The position numbers were made by a program, and so were the translations under genes. From Cryptomeria japonica (taxonomy: Eukaryota > Streptophyta > Pinopsida > Cupressales > Cupressaceae), in assembly GCF_030272615.1 (NCBI RefSeq), contig NC_081407.1:269487870-269551869 (forward strand): a DNA stretch of 64,000 bases. The letters run 5' to 3'. How positions within the stretch are numbered: the stretch's first letter is position 1; every line of letters starts with the position of its first letter. The notes beneath the pieces were generated by a model. That model did not search any database, was not told where the DNA came from, and worked only from the letters and a program-made list of their open reading frames with translations. This document shows, one piece after another, positions 24,597 to 37,502 of this stretch.

Positions 24597-24960
24597 ATGT
24601 ACTTGAAAGGAGGTAAAAAATGGTCTGGGGGGGTCAGATGGGATGAAAAAAAGGGTACTCATGCTCCTCTGAAATGTTTACCCAATTTTGAAACAGTGAA
24701 AATGATGAAAAATGGTTTTTTTTTTTTAAATACATTCAAAAAATGGGCGCCCGTTTAGCTTTAGGCACCCAAACGAAAATGGGCACATGTTTCTGAAAAA
24801 CATGTGCCCATTTTTTAATGCCTCAGGAACTCGAAGTGAAATGGGTGCCCAATTTGTAAAATTCGGGCACCCGTTTCTGGTGGGCTCTTTTCCCAACCCA
24901 CGGACTTCCTCGGGATTGGGACCCAACTTTGTGCATTTACCCCAAAAAGATCAAGAGGAT
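24597..24960 (+). repeat. Hairpin-rich block resembling T1 upstream region
   Basis: It contains TTCAAAAAATGGGCGCCCGTTT, which parallels TTCAAAAAACGAGCGCCTGTTT upstream of T1 at about 11624-11645. Then follows AAAATGGGCACATGTTTC, a palindrome (GGGCACATGTTT...AAACATGTGCCC), and a GGGCACCCGTTT copy. The match is in the same orientation as at T1. It may be the 5' end of a third, otherwise lost, copy of the transposon, or an unrelated repeat shared by both places. Confidence 0.45.
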
Positions 24961-25059
24961 ACCTAGGATAAGCAAGAGTAGGACCCTAGAAGAGGACTGT
25001 GTGATCTCAATCTTGATGGTATGAGATGGGATTGACGAGTAGTGTGGTCTCTGACCTAG

Positions 25060-26640
25060 AATTCCCAACAATTTTTTGTGGTAGTCAAGACTCGATTCTA
25101 GCTCAATTTTTTCTAGAAATTATAATTGTTTAATAAATCCCCCCTCTGCTATTTATGAAAGTAATGTAAAAAGGCCCAAGTCAGTCATAGAAAAAATTTT
25201 GTGCAAGGAAAATTTGACACTATCAATGATGGATGAGGTACTCCTCGTTAAGATCAAGTCATCAACCTAGAGGAAAAATAGTAAATGAGAGTCATCCTAT
25301 TGCAAAATATAGAATTCCATATTTGAATGACACATAGTGAATCCTTCTAAGAGAAGAAAGGAATCCATCTTGGATTACCAAGCCCTAGGGGCTTGCTCAA
25401 AGCCATAGATAGACTTCCTCAATCTACAAACCAATACAAGAATCCTCAATGAATCCCTACAACTTCTCCATGTAAATCTTCTAAATATCCATGTGAAGAA
25501 ATATTATCTTCACATCCATTTGATGTACAACCCAACCATGAGTTGCAGCAATAGCATGTTTCAAGTTAATGGAGTTTACCTTAGAAACATGGACAAAGTT
25601 TTTTTGTATAATCAACACCAAGAACTTATGAGAAACCTTTTGCCACAAGCTATATTTTTAACTTATCCATATTTCTATTCATTGTATAGTTGGTTTGATA
25701 GATCCACTTACATTGAACCATCTTTCTCCCCCTTAGGGAGTGGAACTAATTCCTATGTATGGTTACCCATCAAGGAATTATATTCTTCCTCCATTATTTA
25801 ATCCCACTCAAGAACTCTTGATGCTTCCTTAAATGATTGTGTATTTGAAGCACTAGTAATGTAAACATGTAGAAGATGTTGATGTTGTAACTGAGTCCTT
25901 CAAGTGTTAGAAGTATCCCCAATAAGATTACTCATTGACTCAAGAGTATGTCAAGCCCAATGAGGTCTTGTAGGTGATGAAGGACGAGTATCCTCAACAT
26001 CAAGTGTACCCTGTAAAGGTGAGAATCAACAGGTCAAAGTTGAGGTAAAATCATCATCTGAGTCACTATAATCACTTTCCACTATGGAGGAAGGAAGAGG
26101 GCAATTAGAGTCCAATCTAGGAGAGATTTCCTCAAAGTGAATGCTCCCCTCAATTAATATCTCATCTATCTCTAGATCTGAAAGTCTATATTCCTTGACA
26201 CCATCAGGATATCCAACAAAAATGTAAGGACTACTATGAGGTTCCAATGCCTTGTTCTTCTCTAGAGGTATGTGTGCCCAATATGGTGAGCCAAAAACTC
26301 TAAAGTGTTTCATAATTGGTTTTCTACCACACCAACCTTCAAAAAGAATCATACCTTTTAATGCCTTGTGGAGAACCTAATTTTGCATGTGTGTGGCACA
26401 ATTAATGGCTTTTAACTAGAATGCAAGAACAAGAGAACGAGAATGAATTGTGTAGATATCCATCTCCTTAAGGGTTCTATTCTTCCTTCTACAACACAAT
26501 TCTACTATGGAGTGTAGGAAAATAAATATTGAAGGTCAATCCACTCAAGAGTGCATGAATCATGTAGCTAGTCATCTCCTTAAGGGTTCTATTCTTCCTT
26601 TGTGTATGTCCAAGTTGTTCCATGGGTAAACATCCAAAAC
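25060..26640 (-). pseudogene. Copia integrase-RT relic
   Basis: The clearest part (26026-26352) is the post-integrase region: KPIMKHFRVFGSPYWAHIP, then YIFVGYPDGVKEYRL, a Copia hallmark (FG...A..H.P and FVGY). Further along the minus strand a broken RT follows, with phrases corresponding to LVPLPKG, LVAKGFS, GVDYTKKL and a degraded YVDD region near 25270. Frames change often and stops are frequent. It is a different, more decayed element than the Copia copy that begins at 26828. Confidence 0.6.
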
Positions 26641-26827
26641 TTGTTTAATGCCCAAAATTTAACTTGCTTCTCAACATGAGCCTTGAAGGCTAGGAACTTT
26701 TCAAACACTTAATGCTTGTGACAAAGAAAGTAAACCCAAGTGAAGTAGTGTTCTACTAGTGAATGAATTTCTAACTTAATGCTTGACTTGAGTTTCCAAA
26801 AAAACGTAAACCCAAGTGAAGCAGTGT

Positions 26828-26887
26828 AAACTTACTATAAATAGTAACCTCATGTAAATGCAAGGTTGAGACACCATTTTCCCAACA
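26828..26887 (-). mobile_element. Truncated 3' LTR of main Copia element
   Basis: Sixty bases (ACTTACTATAAATAGTAACC ... TTTTCCCAACA) nearly match the outer end of the 5' LTR at 33530-33586. The rest of this LTR is missing, replaced by the older Copia relic. The PPT-like AAGTGGGAGATT lies just inside it on the minus strand. Confidence 0.75.
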
Positions 26888-27514
26888 AATCTCCCACTTG
26901 TCAAACACCTTGCAAGAAAAAAGGGAGTAGCAACATAGTAAATCAATTGCTAGGGGCCATGAGGCCCATAGACTCCGAGCACCATCTGAACTTTTCTATG
27001 CTCACAGCCTTAGTTATAGAATCTGCAACATTCATCAAAGTTTCTACCTTAACCAGGTTCACCCTGCCATCTTTGACCATATCTCTGATAAAATGATATT
27101 GAACATCAATGTGCTTGGTCTGGGCATGAAATGTTGGGTTCTTAGCTAGGCAGATCACACTCTGACTATCACAATAAACTGTCACAGCTCCTTATTTTAT
27201 TCCAATGTCTGAACACAGTCTCTTAAGCCAACTGGCCTCTTTACAAGCATGAGTAGTTGTCATACACTCTTCTTCAGTAGTGGACAAAGCAACCATAGCC
27301 TGTCACTTACTCATCCAACTAATTGCACCACCAAATAAAGTAAACGCATAAGCACTGGTGGATCTTCTACTATCAATATCACCTTCCCGGTATGAATCCG
27401 CATAACCATGAATATCAAGGGAAATCATGTCTCCAACTGAATTATCATGATAACACAAAGAAAACTCTGAGGTACCCTTCAAATATCTGAAGAATATTTT
27501 GACTGCATCCTAAT
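26888..27514 (-). pseudogene. Copia RNase H, 3' part of main element
   Basis: Minus-strand RNase H follows the Copia order: IFFRYLKGTSE near 27490; a decayed GYADS-x-REGDIDSRRSTS block near 27400; ALSTTEEE; then VYCDSQSVICLAKNPTFHA, TKHIDVQYHFIRD and VADSITKAV (27185-26943). It joins directly to the RT at 29134 once the inserted solo LTR is removed. A TGG-to-TAG change sits right at the junction. Confidence 0.8.
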
Positions 27515-29136
27515 TGGTGCAGGGAACCTATCACTCACTCCATGTAATTATGGTTTTTCCTAAGTTTTTGTGTTGTCTTTCATGATGTAATAATGGACCA
27601 ACCATTTGGGACTCAGTAGAGCCAAGGTTGAGTTGTCCAAGCTTTTGGTTGTGTCATTTGTGTTCAGGATGCTATCAGCCTAGAAGGTTGTAATGCTAAT
27701 GTTGATCACAGGAGTAGTACTCTAGATCATTATCATCATTTAATAGGGGTCTATTGTATTTTTTTAGGTCTTCTATGATATTTGAGGGCCTTTGGGAGCC
27801 TTGTAGGATACTAAAATGCAAAAGTTGCATTGTCAGGATAAAAGATATAAAAGTTGCTGAGAAACATTTTGCAACATTTTGCAAAAGTTAAATTTATGGA
27901 TGTTGGCATTGAAAATTTGGTTCAACCAACTGAATCAGGAGCATATAAGTCAAAACAACTTCATTGTACGGGGTGGAGGATTTGGAATGCAAAAACAAGT
28001 TTTTCAGTTACAAGGAAATCTTGTTTTCTTCACCGCTTGACAGTGTTCTTTGTTTTTTGTTGCATTGTACAATCCAGTATGGACTTGACAGTAGAATCTC
28101 ATTATAGGGATCGAGATTTTGTTGAATTTTCTTTCCATCAAGGTAGATTATAAATTCTGGTTGTGACTAGTTGCAGATATCTAAGCCATTCTCTGTGACT
28201 AGGTGTAAAACCCTTGCAAAGTAGGGTTTAAGGGGAAAATGTCTCTGACCTGAGCATCCTTTGATGGCACTAGTTGAAATCAAGTGAAATTATAGGTTAG
28301 GGTTTGTACATATTATTAGAGTAGGTTTTTTGTTTTGTAGGCCTTTGTGTTGATTGTGCAATGATGCCCTAGGCTCACAACTAGGAGTTGGTGAGTTAGG
28401 ACAGCAAAACATGTGTGGTTTCAAAGCACAAGTGGATTGGTAGAAGACCAATTGACATATGGTTGAAAATAAATTTGAGTTCCCTTTAAGAATCTATGAT
28501 TAACTTTGGCAGATTTTTTGACTGGTGAATCTTTTCAAGCACAAATCTGTGAGTCACCCGGGTAGGCCTAAACCCTTGAAAATAGGACAGTTTTGGTTCC
28601 CATATGTGTACGAAGAACCCAAATGCAATTCTTCAATATTGTATGCAACTCTAAAAAGGGTACTCAAATCCGAAATTTATTTGTGACCTTGTGTCGGAAA
28701 ATTTTAAACTAAGTCTTGAAAACCGCCAATGGAGGGCTAATTGTATTAGGCCTATTTGGAGCTGGTAGAGACCAAGAGAGGTTAAGAAAGCTTGGTGATG
28801 GGTTTGAAGGTGCTAAAACCCCTAAAGGAAATCAAATACATTATTTAATATTATTTTTACCACCTAGAACAAGTTGGTGTGTTGTGATCCTTTGCAAAGG
28901 TTGTTGGAGCCTTAGGAGTGGTGTTGGGGATTGAGGTGGAAGCCTCAATAGGAGGTGTTGATTGTATACGATAAGTGGCTATACCTTGGAGGCAAGCCAA
29001 AGTGGATCAGACCTTGGAGGTATAAATAGCAGAACCCCTACCAAGTGCCATTGGATGGGCTTGAGGAGTTAGAGGGTTTAGTAAGACAAGTAAACCAAGA
29101 AGGTGAATAGGATTAGGTTCAAGACTCTCTGCATCA
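27515..29136 (+). mobile_element. 1.6-kb solo LTR inserted in Copia pol
   Basis: The segment begins TGGTGCAGGGAACC and ends TCTCTGCATCA. The flanks are CTAAT (27510-27514) and CCAAT (29137-29141). The Copia reading frame needs CCAAT here, so this is a 5-bp target duplication with one C-to-T change on the left. A TATA-like GTATAAATAGCAG lies near 29020, in plus orientation. No internal coding domains are present, so it is a solo LTR. Confidence 0.7.
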
Positions 29137-30300
29137 CCAATTAACTCTGTCAGGATTAGACATATATCTGGACAAAACTCCCACTACTTGGGCAATGTTT
29201 GGTCTAGTACAGACCATAGCATACATCAAAATTCCAACTTCACTTTGGTAAGGCACTTTTCTCATGTCTTCCATCTCCAATTGGGATGTAGGACAATCTG
29301 CAGTAGATAATTTCATTCCAACTGTAAAAGGAACACACAATGGTATACAATCTTGCATGTTGATCCTCTATAACACTAAATTCACATACTTACTTTGGCC
29401 TAGCCATAGATTTATGTTCATTCTATCTCTTTTAATTTTCATCCCAAGAATGTGTTTTGCCACACCAAGATCTTTCATTTCAAATTTAGTAGCGAGCTGA
29501 GACTTTAGTTCTGAAATCATACCTTTCCCTTTACCATTGAATAACATATCATCAACATACAATGCAATGTACAAGAAATGATCACCATCAAATTTATAAT
29601 AAACACAGTGATTTGATTTAGAACGCTTAAATCCTAGAGTCAACATATGTATCAAATTTATGGTACCATATCCTAGGAGTCCGTTTGAGGCAATACAAAT
29701 ATTTCTTTAATTTACAGACCAAGTTACTTTTACCTTTCACCACATAGTTCTCTGGTTGTGTCATATTAATATCCTCCTCCAAATCACCATGAAGGAAAGT
29801 AGTTTTCACATCCATTTGCTCAACATCTAAATGATCATAAGAAGAAGCAATAGAAAGAAAAAATATAATGGATGTCATTTTGGCAACAAGAGAAAATATC
29901 TCACCATAATCAACACCCTCAACCTGAGAATAGCCTTTTGCAACCAACCTTGCTTTATACTTCTCAATGCTTCCATCTGAACCAATCTTTTTCTTGAACA
30001 CCCATTTGCAACCAATGGGCTTTTGTCCTTTAGGCAATGGTACAATATCCCATGTATCATTTTTTTTGAAAGCTGTCATTTCTTCTTCCATAGCAATCTT
30101 TCACGATTCTGCATCATTCATAACTAATGCCTCTTCTACAAATTTTGGTTCATCCACATTAGTATTAAAAGAAAAAATGCATCTCCAATCATCAGGTGAA
30201 TACCTTTTAGGTGGTTGCCTGTGTCTTGTAGACCTTTGAACAAGCTGAGCTGGAGGTTCTTCCTCCTCTTCTGAAGATTCAAAGCTAGACAAGCTCTCCT
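29137..30300 (-). pseudogene. Copia reverse transcriptase of main element
   Basis: Clear Ty1/Copia RT on the minus strand. It reads NDTWDIVPLPKGQKPIGCKW and KYKARLVAKGYSQVEGVDY (30091-29900), then QMDVKTTFLHGDLEEDI with the first catalytic Asp. The YVDD box (ALYVDDMLFNGKGKG) lies in 29655-29368. The LGMKIKRDR segment and the thumb (KVPYQSEVGILMYAMV, ARPNIA-like TRPNIAQVVGVLSRY) run to 29134. A frame change near 29640 and several substitutions mark it as decayed. An acidic spacer precedes it. Confidence 0.85.
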
Positions 30301-31560
30301 CAACTTATTCCCTATCTAGGGGTCCCAATTCAACTCTTTCAGGTGTAGAAGGAAATCGAATCAAATCTTCCTTTTTAGTCTCTTATGGCTGCAATGTAAC
30401 ACAAGGAGACTTAATTTTTCTAAAAATAACACTTCTACTATGAATTACCTTTTGTGCAATAGGGTCCCAAATCTTGTATCCTTTCACACCATAACTATAC
30501 TCGATGAAGATATATTTCATAGCCGTGTTCTACAACTTTGTCTGCTTCTCCTATGGCACATGTGCATATGCCTCGCAACCAAAAACTCTAAGATGTCTCA
30601 ATGAAGGCTTGTGACCCGACCATGCTTCCATAGGTGTTTTATCAACAAGGGTTGATATAGGAGACCTGTTAATCAAGTAGCAGGAAGTGGCAACAGCTTC
30701 AGCCTAAAAAATTTGTTCTAGACCAGCACCACTTAGCATACTTCTAACCTTCTTTATTAGTTTCTTTTTCATTATTTCTGCAACTCTATTCTACTATGGA
30801 GAATATGGAGTTGTCTTCTATTTATTAATTCCATAGTCTTTACATAATCTATCAAAATCATTAGAGAAAAATTCACTGCCATTATCAGTCCTCAAACTTT
30901 TAATTTTCTTTCCAATCTGCAACTCAACCATTGCTTTAAATTCTTTAAATCGACTAAAAACTTCAGACTTACTCTTTAGAAAATATACCCATATCCTTCT
31001 ACTAAAATCATCAATAAATGAAACATAATATGTGTATTTTCTAATCAAAGGAACATCTACAGGACCAAACACATTAGAATGAATAAGATCCAAAATACCA
31101 CAAGTTTTATGAGAACTTGAGTAAAACTGAACGCGGTTTTGTTTTTCATAAATGCAATGCTCACATAAATCAAATTCAAGATTACAACCATTCAAACCTT
31201 CAACAAGGTTTTTATTTTTCAAGGTCCTTAGACCCTTTTCTCTAATGTGGCCAAGCCTCTAGTGTCATAACATAGTCTTCTCTGCAAGTAATTTTGCTTC
31301 AGAAGAAAGAGTACCCTTAGGTACCCAAAATCCATTTCAATCTACTGAAGGTGAAACCCTCAAATATTCCACAGATTTACTTTTTAGAAAAGTGCTATTA
31401 CACTCAACTGTGTATGCGCCTAGCATATACAAAGTGCCGAACCTGACACCTCTAGCAATTACCATAGCACCCTTCATCATCTTACATTCGTCTTCATAAA
31501 AGACTACCTGCACACCTGCATCTATCAGTTTTCTCATAGATAACATATTTCATTTTAAAC
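30301..31560 (-). pseudogene. Copia integrase of main element
   Basis: Minus-strand reading shows the pre-integrase RLGHIREKGLRTL block (about 31245) and CEHCIYEKQNRVQF. The core domain follows: IHSNVFGPVD, FIDDFSRRIWVYFL, and SLRTDNGSEFFSNDF with the second Asp (31222-30818). A decayed NRVAEIMKK provides the Glu near 30785. The post-integrase FLRVFGCEAYAHVP-type region is visible in fragments to about 30430. Stops interrupt at several points. Chromodomain absent, as expected for Copia. Confidence 0.8.
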
Positions 31561-32590
31561 CAGGGATATGCAGGACACCATTAATCCTTTGTATTCTACC
31601 ATCAGAAAACCTAATTCTAACTTTACCTTGACCAACAATGTCTAAATGTGAATCATCATCCAACTACACCTTACCTTCATTAAATTCTTCATATTCAAAA
31701 AACCAATCTCTATTGACAGTCATATGAAAAGATGCACCTGAGTCAATTAACCAGGCATCATTACCTGCATGAGTCACCAAAGCCACAATCAATGCATCAC
31801 CATCTTCCTTCTCGGACTCTAAATCAAAATCAATCTTCTTATTTTCTTCTTTGCAGTCCTTACAGATGTGACCTAGTTTACCACAATTCCAGCAAATGAC
31901 TTTGGACTTTCTAGGAGATTTTGATCTCCCTTTTGATTTGGACTTATCACGCTTCTCATTCTTCTTTCCTTTCTTCTTAGGTCTTCCATGAATAGTTAGG
32001 GCTTCCTTCAAACTGTGTGATACCTTCCTTCGCATCTCTTCACCAAGTAGGGCACCCACCACATCTTCAAACTTCAAAACAATAAAAGTACTACCAATAG
32101 CCATAACAAGAGAATCTCAGGAATCAAACAAAGGACAAAGCAAGAACTGGCGTTTCTCCTCTTCGTTCATCTTAACACTAACAGATACTAATTGAGCCAC
32201 CAACATATTGACTGCTTCCAAGTGGTCTACAACTCATCCACCCTCTTCCATCTTAAAGGAATATAATTTCTTCCTCAATTAAATCTAATTTAATAAAGAT
32301 TTCGCTTGATACATTTCACCAAGTTTATCCCATAGTTTCTTTGCAAAGATTTCTTCATAGAAATCGATTAGAATAGAACCTACCAGGCATAGTCTGATTA
32401 GACCCTTGGCTTTTCGGTCCATAACATCATACTAAGACATCACAGTAGGATATGAGGGCCTTTGGACATTCGCATCAACAGCATCCCATAGATCTTGATC
32501 TATTAGCAGATCTTCCATCTTTAGCTTCCACATCTCAAAATCCATTCCATTAAATTTCTCCACCTCTATTTTCCCTGATGAACTTGTCAT
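31561..32590 (-). pseudogene. Copia Gag and protease of main element
   Basis: The start is at 32590 (MTSSSGKIEVEKFNG), followed by MWKLKMEDLLID and typical Gag helices with a few stops. A basic stretch and one CCHC zinc knuckle (CWNCGKLGHICKDC) lie near 31900-31850. The aspartic protease motif WLIDSGASFHMT is near 31770-31735, with its D-S-G intact. The first part of integrase follows. Usual Copia order, slightly frame-broken. Confidence 0.85.
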
Positions 32591-32700
32591 CTAAAAATTC
32601 CTGCAACAAGATCAAAAATTGTCTTCTGCACAAGCTCCCACTCAAATCTAGATTAGTTCAAAAAATCCAACAACCCACAACTAAAACCAAAGGTGATCAA

Positions 32701-32712
32701 GCTTTGATACCA
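32701..32712 (-). other. Primer-binding site (tRNA-iMet type)
   Basis: The minus strand reads TGGTATCAAAGC, one base off the common plant initiator-Met primer site TGGTATCAGAGC, two bases inside the 5' LTR end. Confidence 0.85.
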
Positions 32713-32714
32713 CT

Positions 32715-33586
32715 TGTAAGGAATTCAAGTAGCAAAACAACTTCCTACACTAACCTTGAGAGGAGAGTAACGCAAAAACTTTTTACAAATCATCACAATA
32801 GTTATAGAAAACAAAAATAGATATAATAATATTCAAACCATAACATAGTGATTTATGCGGGGAAAACCCTTTCGAGCGAAAAACCCCACACTCCAAAAGC
32901 CTCCCAATATATTATTCCGCAATCAAAATAGATTACAATATACTTGCAGAGAAAGCTCTTCGCAAGAGTACCACTAATTAGAGATTCAAAGGTAAGTCAA
33001 TAGCTATAAGACTCTTACACTCAACCTTTATCTCATGCACCTCATATATAGGAGATACAATACAAGAAACCATCAAGCGGTATTACAAAACCATGGGCTA
33101 AAACCACCCAGTAAGGGGTAGCCAACCTTATCTCCCTTCTAGATTTTGTATGACGTGTCCCTCCCTTTTTATAGCTCATTTATGTGTCTGATGTATTTTA
33201 TATTTCCTATTTCAGGAGTACAAACTTTCAAAGGCCATAACTTGAGAACCGTGTGTCTGATTGATAAACCATTTGAAGCGTCAGAAAGCTCACGAAGTTC
33301 TCTGTTGCCTTGTAAAACACTATAACATTTACGTCCACTTTTGGGGGTCTTTCAGGGATTCTAAAGTCCTCAAAATCAAATTTAAACCTTTCATTAGACC
33401 CCTCCAAAACAAAACAAAAAATATCTTCAAAACTAGATGTGATCTTGCAACGTAACTTTACTAGAATACTTATCTAGCCAAATAGAAGCTTCAAGGAGAA
33501 TTTTGCACCATTTCATGCTCAAATGAAAACTTACTATAAATAGTAACCACATGTAAATGCAAGGTTGAGACACCATTTTCCCAACA
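32715..33586 (-). mobile_element. 5' LTR of main Copia element
   Basis: On the plus strand the segment runs TGTAAGGAATTC...TTTTCCCAACA, 872 bp, adjoining the primer site. Its outer end matches the truncated LTR at 26828-26887. No target duplication can be tested because the partner LTR is incomplete. Confidence 0.8.
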
Positions 33587-35552
33587 CCCAAAATATCTTA
33601 ACCGGGTTCCAAATTACACGTTACCGGTACCAAGACTAACCAATTATCAAGAATAAAGAAAAGTGTGAATACCTATTGACCCAATCAATGCAAAATGATA
33701 AGGCAATGAATCTTGATGAGAAATATCAATGCCTGAAGATGAGTTCCCATTAATGACAACCCTAAATGCAATTCACCTAACCGGATGAGTGTCAATTTCC
33801 AATAGATATAGTAGGGTATAAAAGACTTAAATTATTAATGTAAATGACCCGACTAAGATCTAAGCATTACATATGCTAAAATGAGCCAAAAATGACCAAG
33901 TTGTGAAAGTGATATTTCTACTCATTCTGATGAAAAATTGATAGCACCAAAAAAAGTAAACAAAAAATAATGCACTTTTGGAAAAAAAAAAACATCTAAA
34001 AGGGAGATTGTGTGAGCCTAAACATAGCCTCACTATTTGTAGAAATGAAGATCGAACAAGTACATTTGTGAAAAAATATTTTTTTTAGAAAATGTATTCA
34101 CCAAAAAAAGATAATAACCACGCCACAATGGAGAAAACAGAAACTTAGCCCAAATAATAACTAAAAAAAAATTGTTTTGAAAAAGGTCTTAAAATAACGA
34201 AGACATGAGCCTTCAAAGTTGAACTACAAATATGAAAAGCCTAACAGAGAGGGGTCTGAAATTTTTTTAAAAGATACTCATGCAGAGATAATGTTAGCAC
34301 TCCATGAGCTTAAATTTGATGGTCAAATAGTTCTCACAACAAAAAATCTCCCTACATTTCAGATGATGTCAGCAAGTGACTGGGCAGTGCGAACCAATTT
34401 GGAAGCAACACGTATCTGTATGGAGTAGTATGAGTATCTATTGTGGCAAGGTGATGTGGTATCAACTAAGTGCTAATGTGTCAAATTATACAATGACATT
34501 TTGTGACAAATGGGTAGGCATGTGGCGATCATTGTACTTGTATGGATGAATGCAATGTTGAGACGTTTTGGCCTTATAGTTGTCATGGCAGACCACGTGT
34601 CAAGCGAGGTGGCCAAATGAAATCATGTCATGCCTCGTGGCTAGTGTGGCAAAATTCTGGAATCAAGTGTTTTCCATATGGATCACTATTGCAGCATACT
34701 CTAGTGAATGATAAGGTGCCTTGTGGCACCTGCTTGGTAGATGTGTGGCAATGACTGGGTGATTGACTATCAAATGTGATGAGTATCTTGTAGGTTCGAG
34801 TGCATAGTTGGCAAAGCTAGGGCGTGTGTTACACTATGCCAAGATCATGGTTGCATGCATGTGAAACGTGCAATGCATCAGCGTGCGTTGTAGCACAGGT
34901 TGTTGAGGGGATGGTGAACCAATGGTCGTTGGAGGGTTGGGAGCTACCACCAAGTACTACGAAGTCAAGGATTGCCAAGATCGAGCTGCCAGTGCAATAG
35001 GAGCTGTTGGAAAAGGATTGCCAGGAATTGAAGGACACTCAAAATAGAGAAAAAGCAAAAAGAGAGATAGATAAATGAGAAGAGAAACAGATAAAGAGGT
35101 CGGTAGAGAGATATTTAGGAAAGATGTCAATAGTGTAGTTAGTTTATAGTAGAAAACAAAGAAGTATTTGGTATACAAATATACATATACATGCACATGT
35201 ACATATATCATTATTTTTTCTTTGATTAAGTATATTAATTATTGTAATTATTTGTATTTATTTGTAATTTTCTTCTCCTAAAAATTAAAAGATAATGTAT
35301 ATTTAGTGTTTAATAATCTTATCATTTATTTTTAATAATAAAACAAATATTTTTATTATAAATTTAAAGGTGATTTTTTATATAGAATGTAACTATATAA
35401 ATCTATGATCATTTCTTCTTTTCCCAAGTTGGGATGATTGTGATTATTATAATTTACCAAACAATATAATAGTAATATGGAAAAAAAATTATAAATAACA
35501 TAGTTGAATTTAATGTAAGCAATGCACATATATTAAATACTTATCATATTGT
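33587..35552. other. No recognisable gene
   Basis: This is non-repetitive-looking sequence between the Copia element and the tandem duplication. Short open frames (34219-34428 and 34542-34754, plus) have no recognisable motifs. The part from 34430 to 35000 is less AT-rich, with repeated GTGGCA/TGTGGC words. The rest is AT-rich. Confidence 0.4.
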
Positions 35553-36199
35553 ATTTTATATATTTTTTAAAAATACAACAAAAGATATAATGTATTTTCA
35601 ACTTAATATAAAAACTATTATTTTTAAAAATAATTTATTATTAATATATTATAAATTACATTTCTTTGTTGACCCTAATATATAAAAATCATAACACATC
35701 ATTTAAATCATCAATAAAAACTATTACAATTAGATATTAAAATACTTAATCTTATCCTATTTCCAATATTTTATTAATAATAAGTACAATGATGCTATAC
35801 ATGAACAAATAATGTTTATTGAACAAATATATTTTCAATTGCATTGCAAAAAACCTTTCCCATAATTTAATTAACTTATATATTTATTTTTATTTTTATT
35901 TTTTTGTTTGAATATTATCATATTACAAGGCACTACATAAACTTGCATGATTATAAATCTTTGTAAAATATTGTTAAAAACTTTTATTAGATAAACTCTT
36001 ATTTGTTTTAACAAAAGAATACGGATCTTTTTTTTTTTAATCCTAAAATCTACCCTAGCTAAATATATTTGCAATGCTCAAGTGTTAAAATATATTAATT
36101 TAATCACAAAACATACATTCTATTTATATTTGGTTTTCTCCATAGTGTTGAAAGCCTCCAAGGGGTCATAGATTACCTGATGGTGACAATTTGGTCTTT

Positions 36200-36225
36200 T
36201 ATATATATATACACACACACACACT
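36200..36225. repeat. (TA)n(CA)n microsatellite
   Basis: TATATATATA followed by ACACACACAC, placed at the point where unit A lacks the 590 bp present in unit B. Confidence 0.9.
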
Positions 36226-36529
36226 TTTGTTAGACCCCATATGCTCACATCTCAAGGATATGCGACCTATATCTATATAGATGTTTATTTTCTTTCACTT
36301 TAAAGAGGTGTCAAGAAATTTGTATTGTTGTGTTGAAAAATGTTTTGTAATTCAATGGTGTTAGGGGAATCAATCAACATGGTCCAGATCAAATTTAAGA
36401 GAGGTATTCCCCCAAAAAGAAAAAAATATCTAACCAGATAGGTGGTATGTTATTTCCTTTAAGTTGGAACCTATTTATTTATACACGTACCTAAGAAAAG
36501 AATTGGACTCAACCTTTTTTTATTGAAAT

Positions 36530-37420
36530 AATGCAAAAAAAAAATTACAAAGATGGACATCACAAAGACTGTTGATTTAAAATAAAATAAACTATACCAT
36601 CCATACACAAAACAAGGGACTCCACCCTACAACAACTAAAATAGTTTGAGCAACATAAAGCTGGCAAAGATTTCAGCCATACCACTGTTGTACATACAAT
36701 GGAAACCCAAACTTAAGATGGCAAAATTACAAGTCATACTTTAGCATACATTGGCAGCTATACTCTAAATTTAAAAAATCTTTGATGTTGCCTAGAGAAA
36801 CTTGAGATCTTAATTTTGATGTTGAAGGATTTGGAGCTTGATGTAGTCCAAGTAATAACTAATTGTGTTGTTGTTATTGGAAGTCACTTGTAGTTGACAA
36901 CACAAAGAGACAATTTGAAACAATATATTAGAGTAAAACATTAAAATTTAAGTTCCTTGGTGAAGTGGTTGATTTGAAAACATTGACATACACCTGCATT
37001 TCCATATATCTAGAAGAACAAATTATCTCAAGGAATCAACCACCACATTATTATGAAGCCCAACACCTAACAATGTATTTTTCCAACTCAATGAGTGATT
37101 AAAAATGAGAGGAAAATAATTTAAAATAATATTCCATTTTGCACTTGCTATGGGGCAGTCCCAAAAGATGTGTTTTAAGGTCTCATTATGCTAGCAAAAG
37201 GAACATTTGACAAACCGGATCACAAATTCAATCTATCTCCAACTGGTAATTTATAATGAAGAATTTTCCAAGCTAAAATCTGAGCATTCGCTTCTGCTTT
37301 AGACTTTCAAATTTGCCTACTCCATGTCATCCACTTTCTTTTACTGAACATGCACCTCCAATGTATGTTTAATCTAGGATTGAGAGACAAACCAGGAAGA
37401 AGGTTTAAGTAAAAAAATTT
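36530..37420 (-). pseudogene. LINE RT C-terminal zinc-binding relic (unit A)
   Basis: The minus strand gives AEANAQILAWKILHYKLPVG, then after a frame change FVKCSFC, HNETLKHIFWDCPIASAKW and further helical text. This fits the zinc-binding domain at the C-terminus of plant L1-type reverse transcriptases (C-x2-C ... ET..H.[IL]F..CP.A...W). Only the tail of the element is present, followed by its presumed 3' region. It has stops in all frames and is repeated in unit B. Confidence 0.6.
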
Positions 37421-37502
37421 AAGTAGAAAGAAAGCAAAAGGATATTTAGCCAGCCATAGCCACTCTCTGATAAAATTACACTGCAAGGGGGTACATAGTT
37501 TC

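Noticed and set aside
24726-24926. Minus-strand open frame of 66 codons in the hairpin block
   Set aside because: It translates inverted GGGCACCC repeats. Repetitive peptide with no support.
27854-28934. Plus-strand open frames of 72-99 codons
   Set aside because: They fall within the 1.6-kb solo LTR and show no recognisable motif.
34219-34754. Two plus-strand open frames in sequence without transposon features
   Set aside because: Short, with no domain words, plausible start context or conserved neighbour. Kept only as unexplained sequence.
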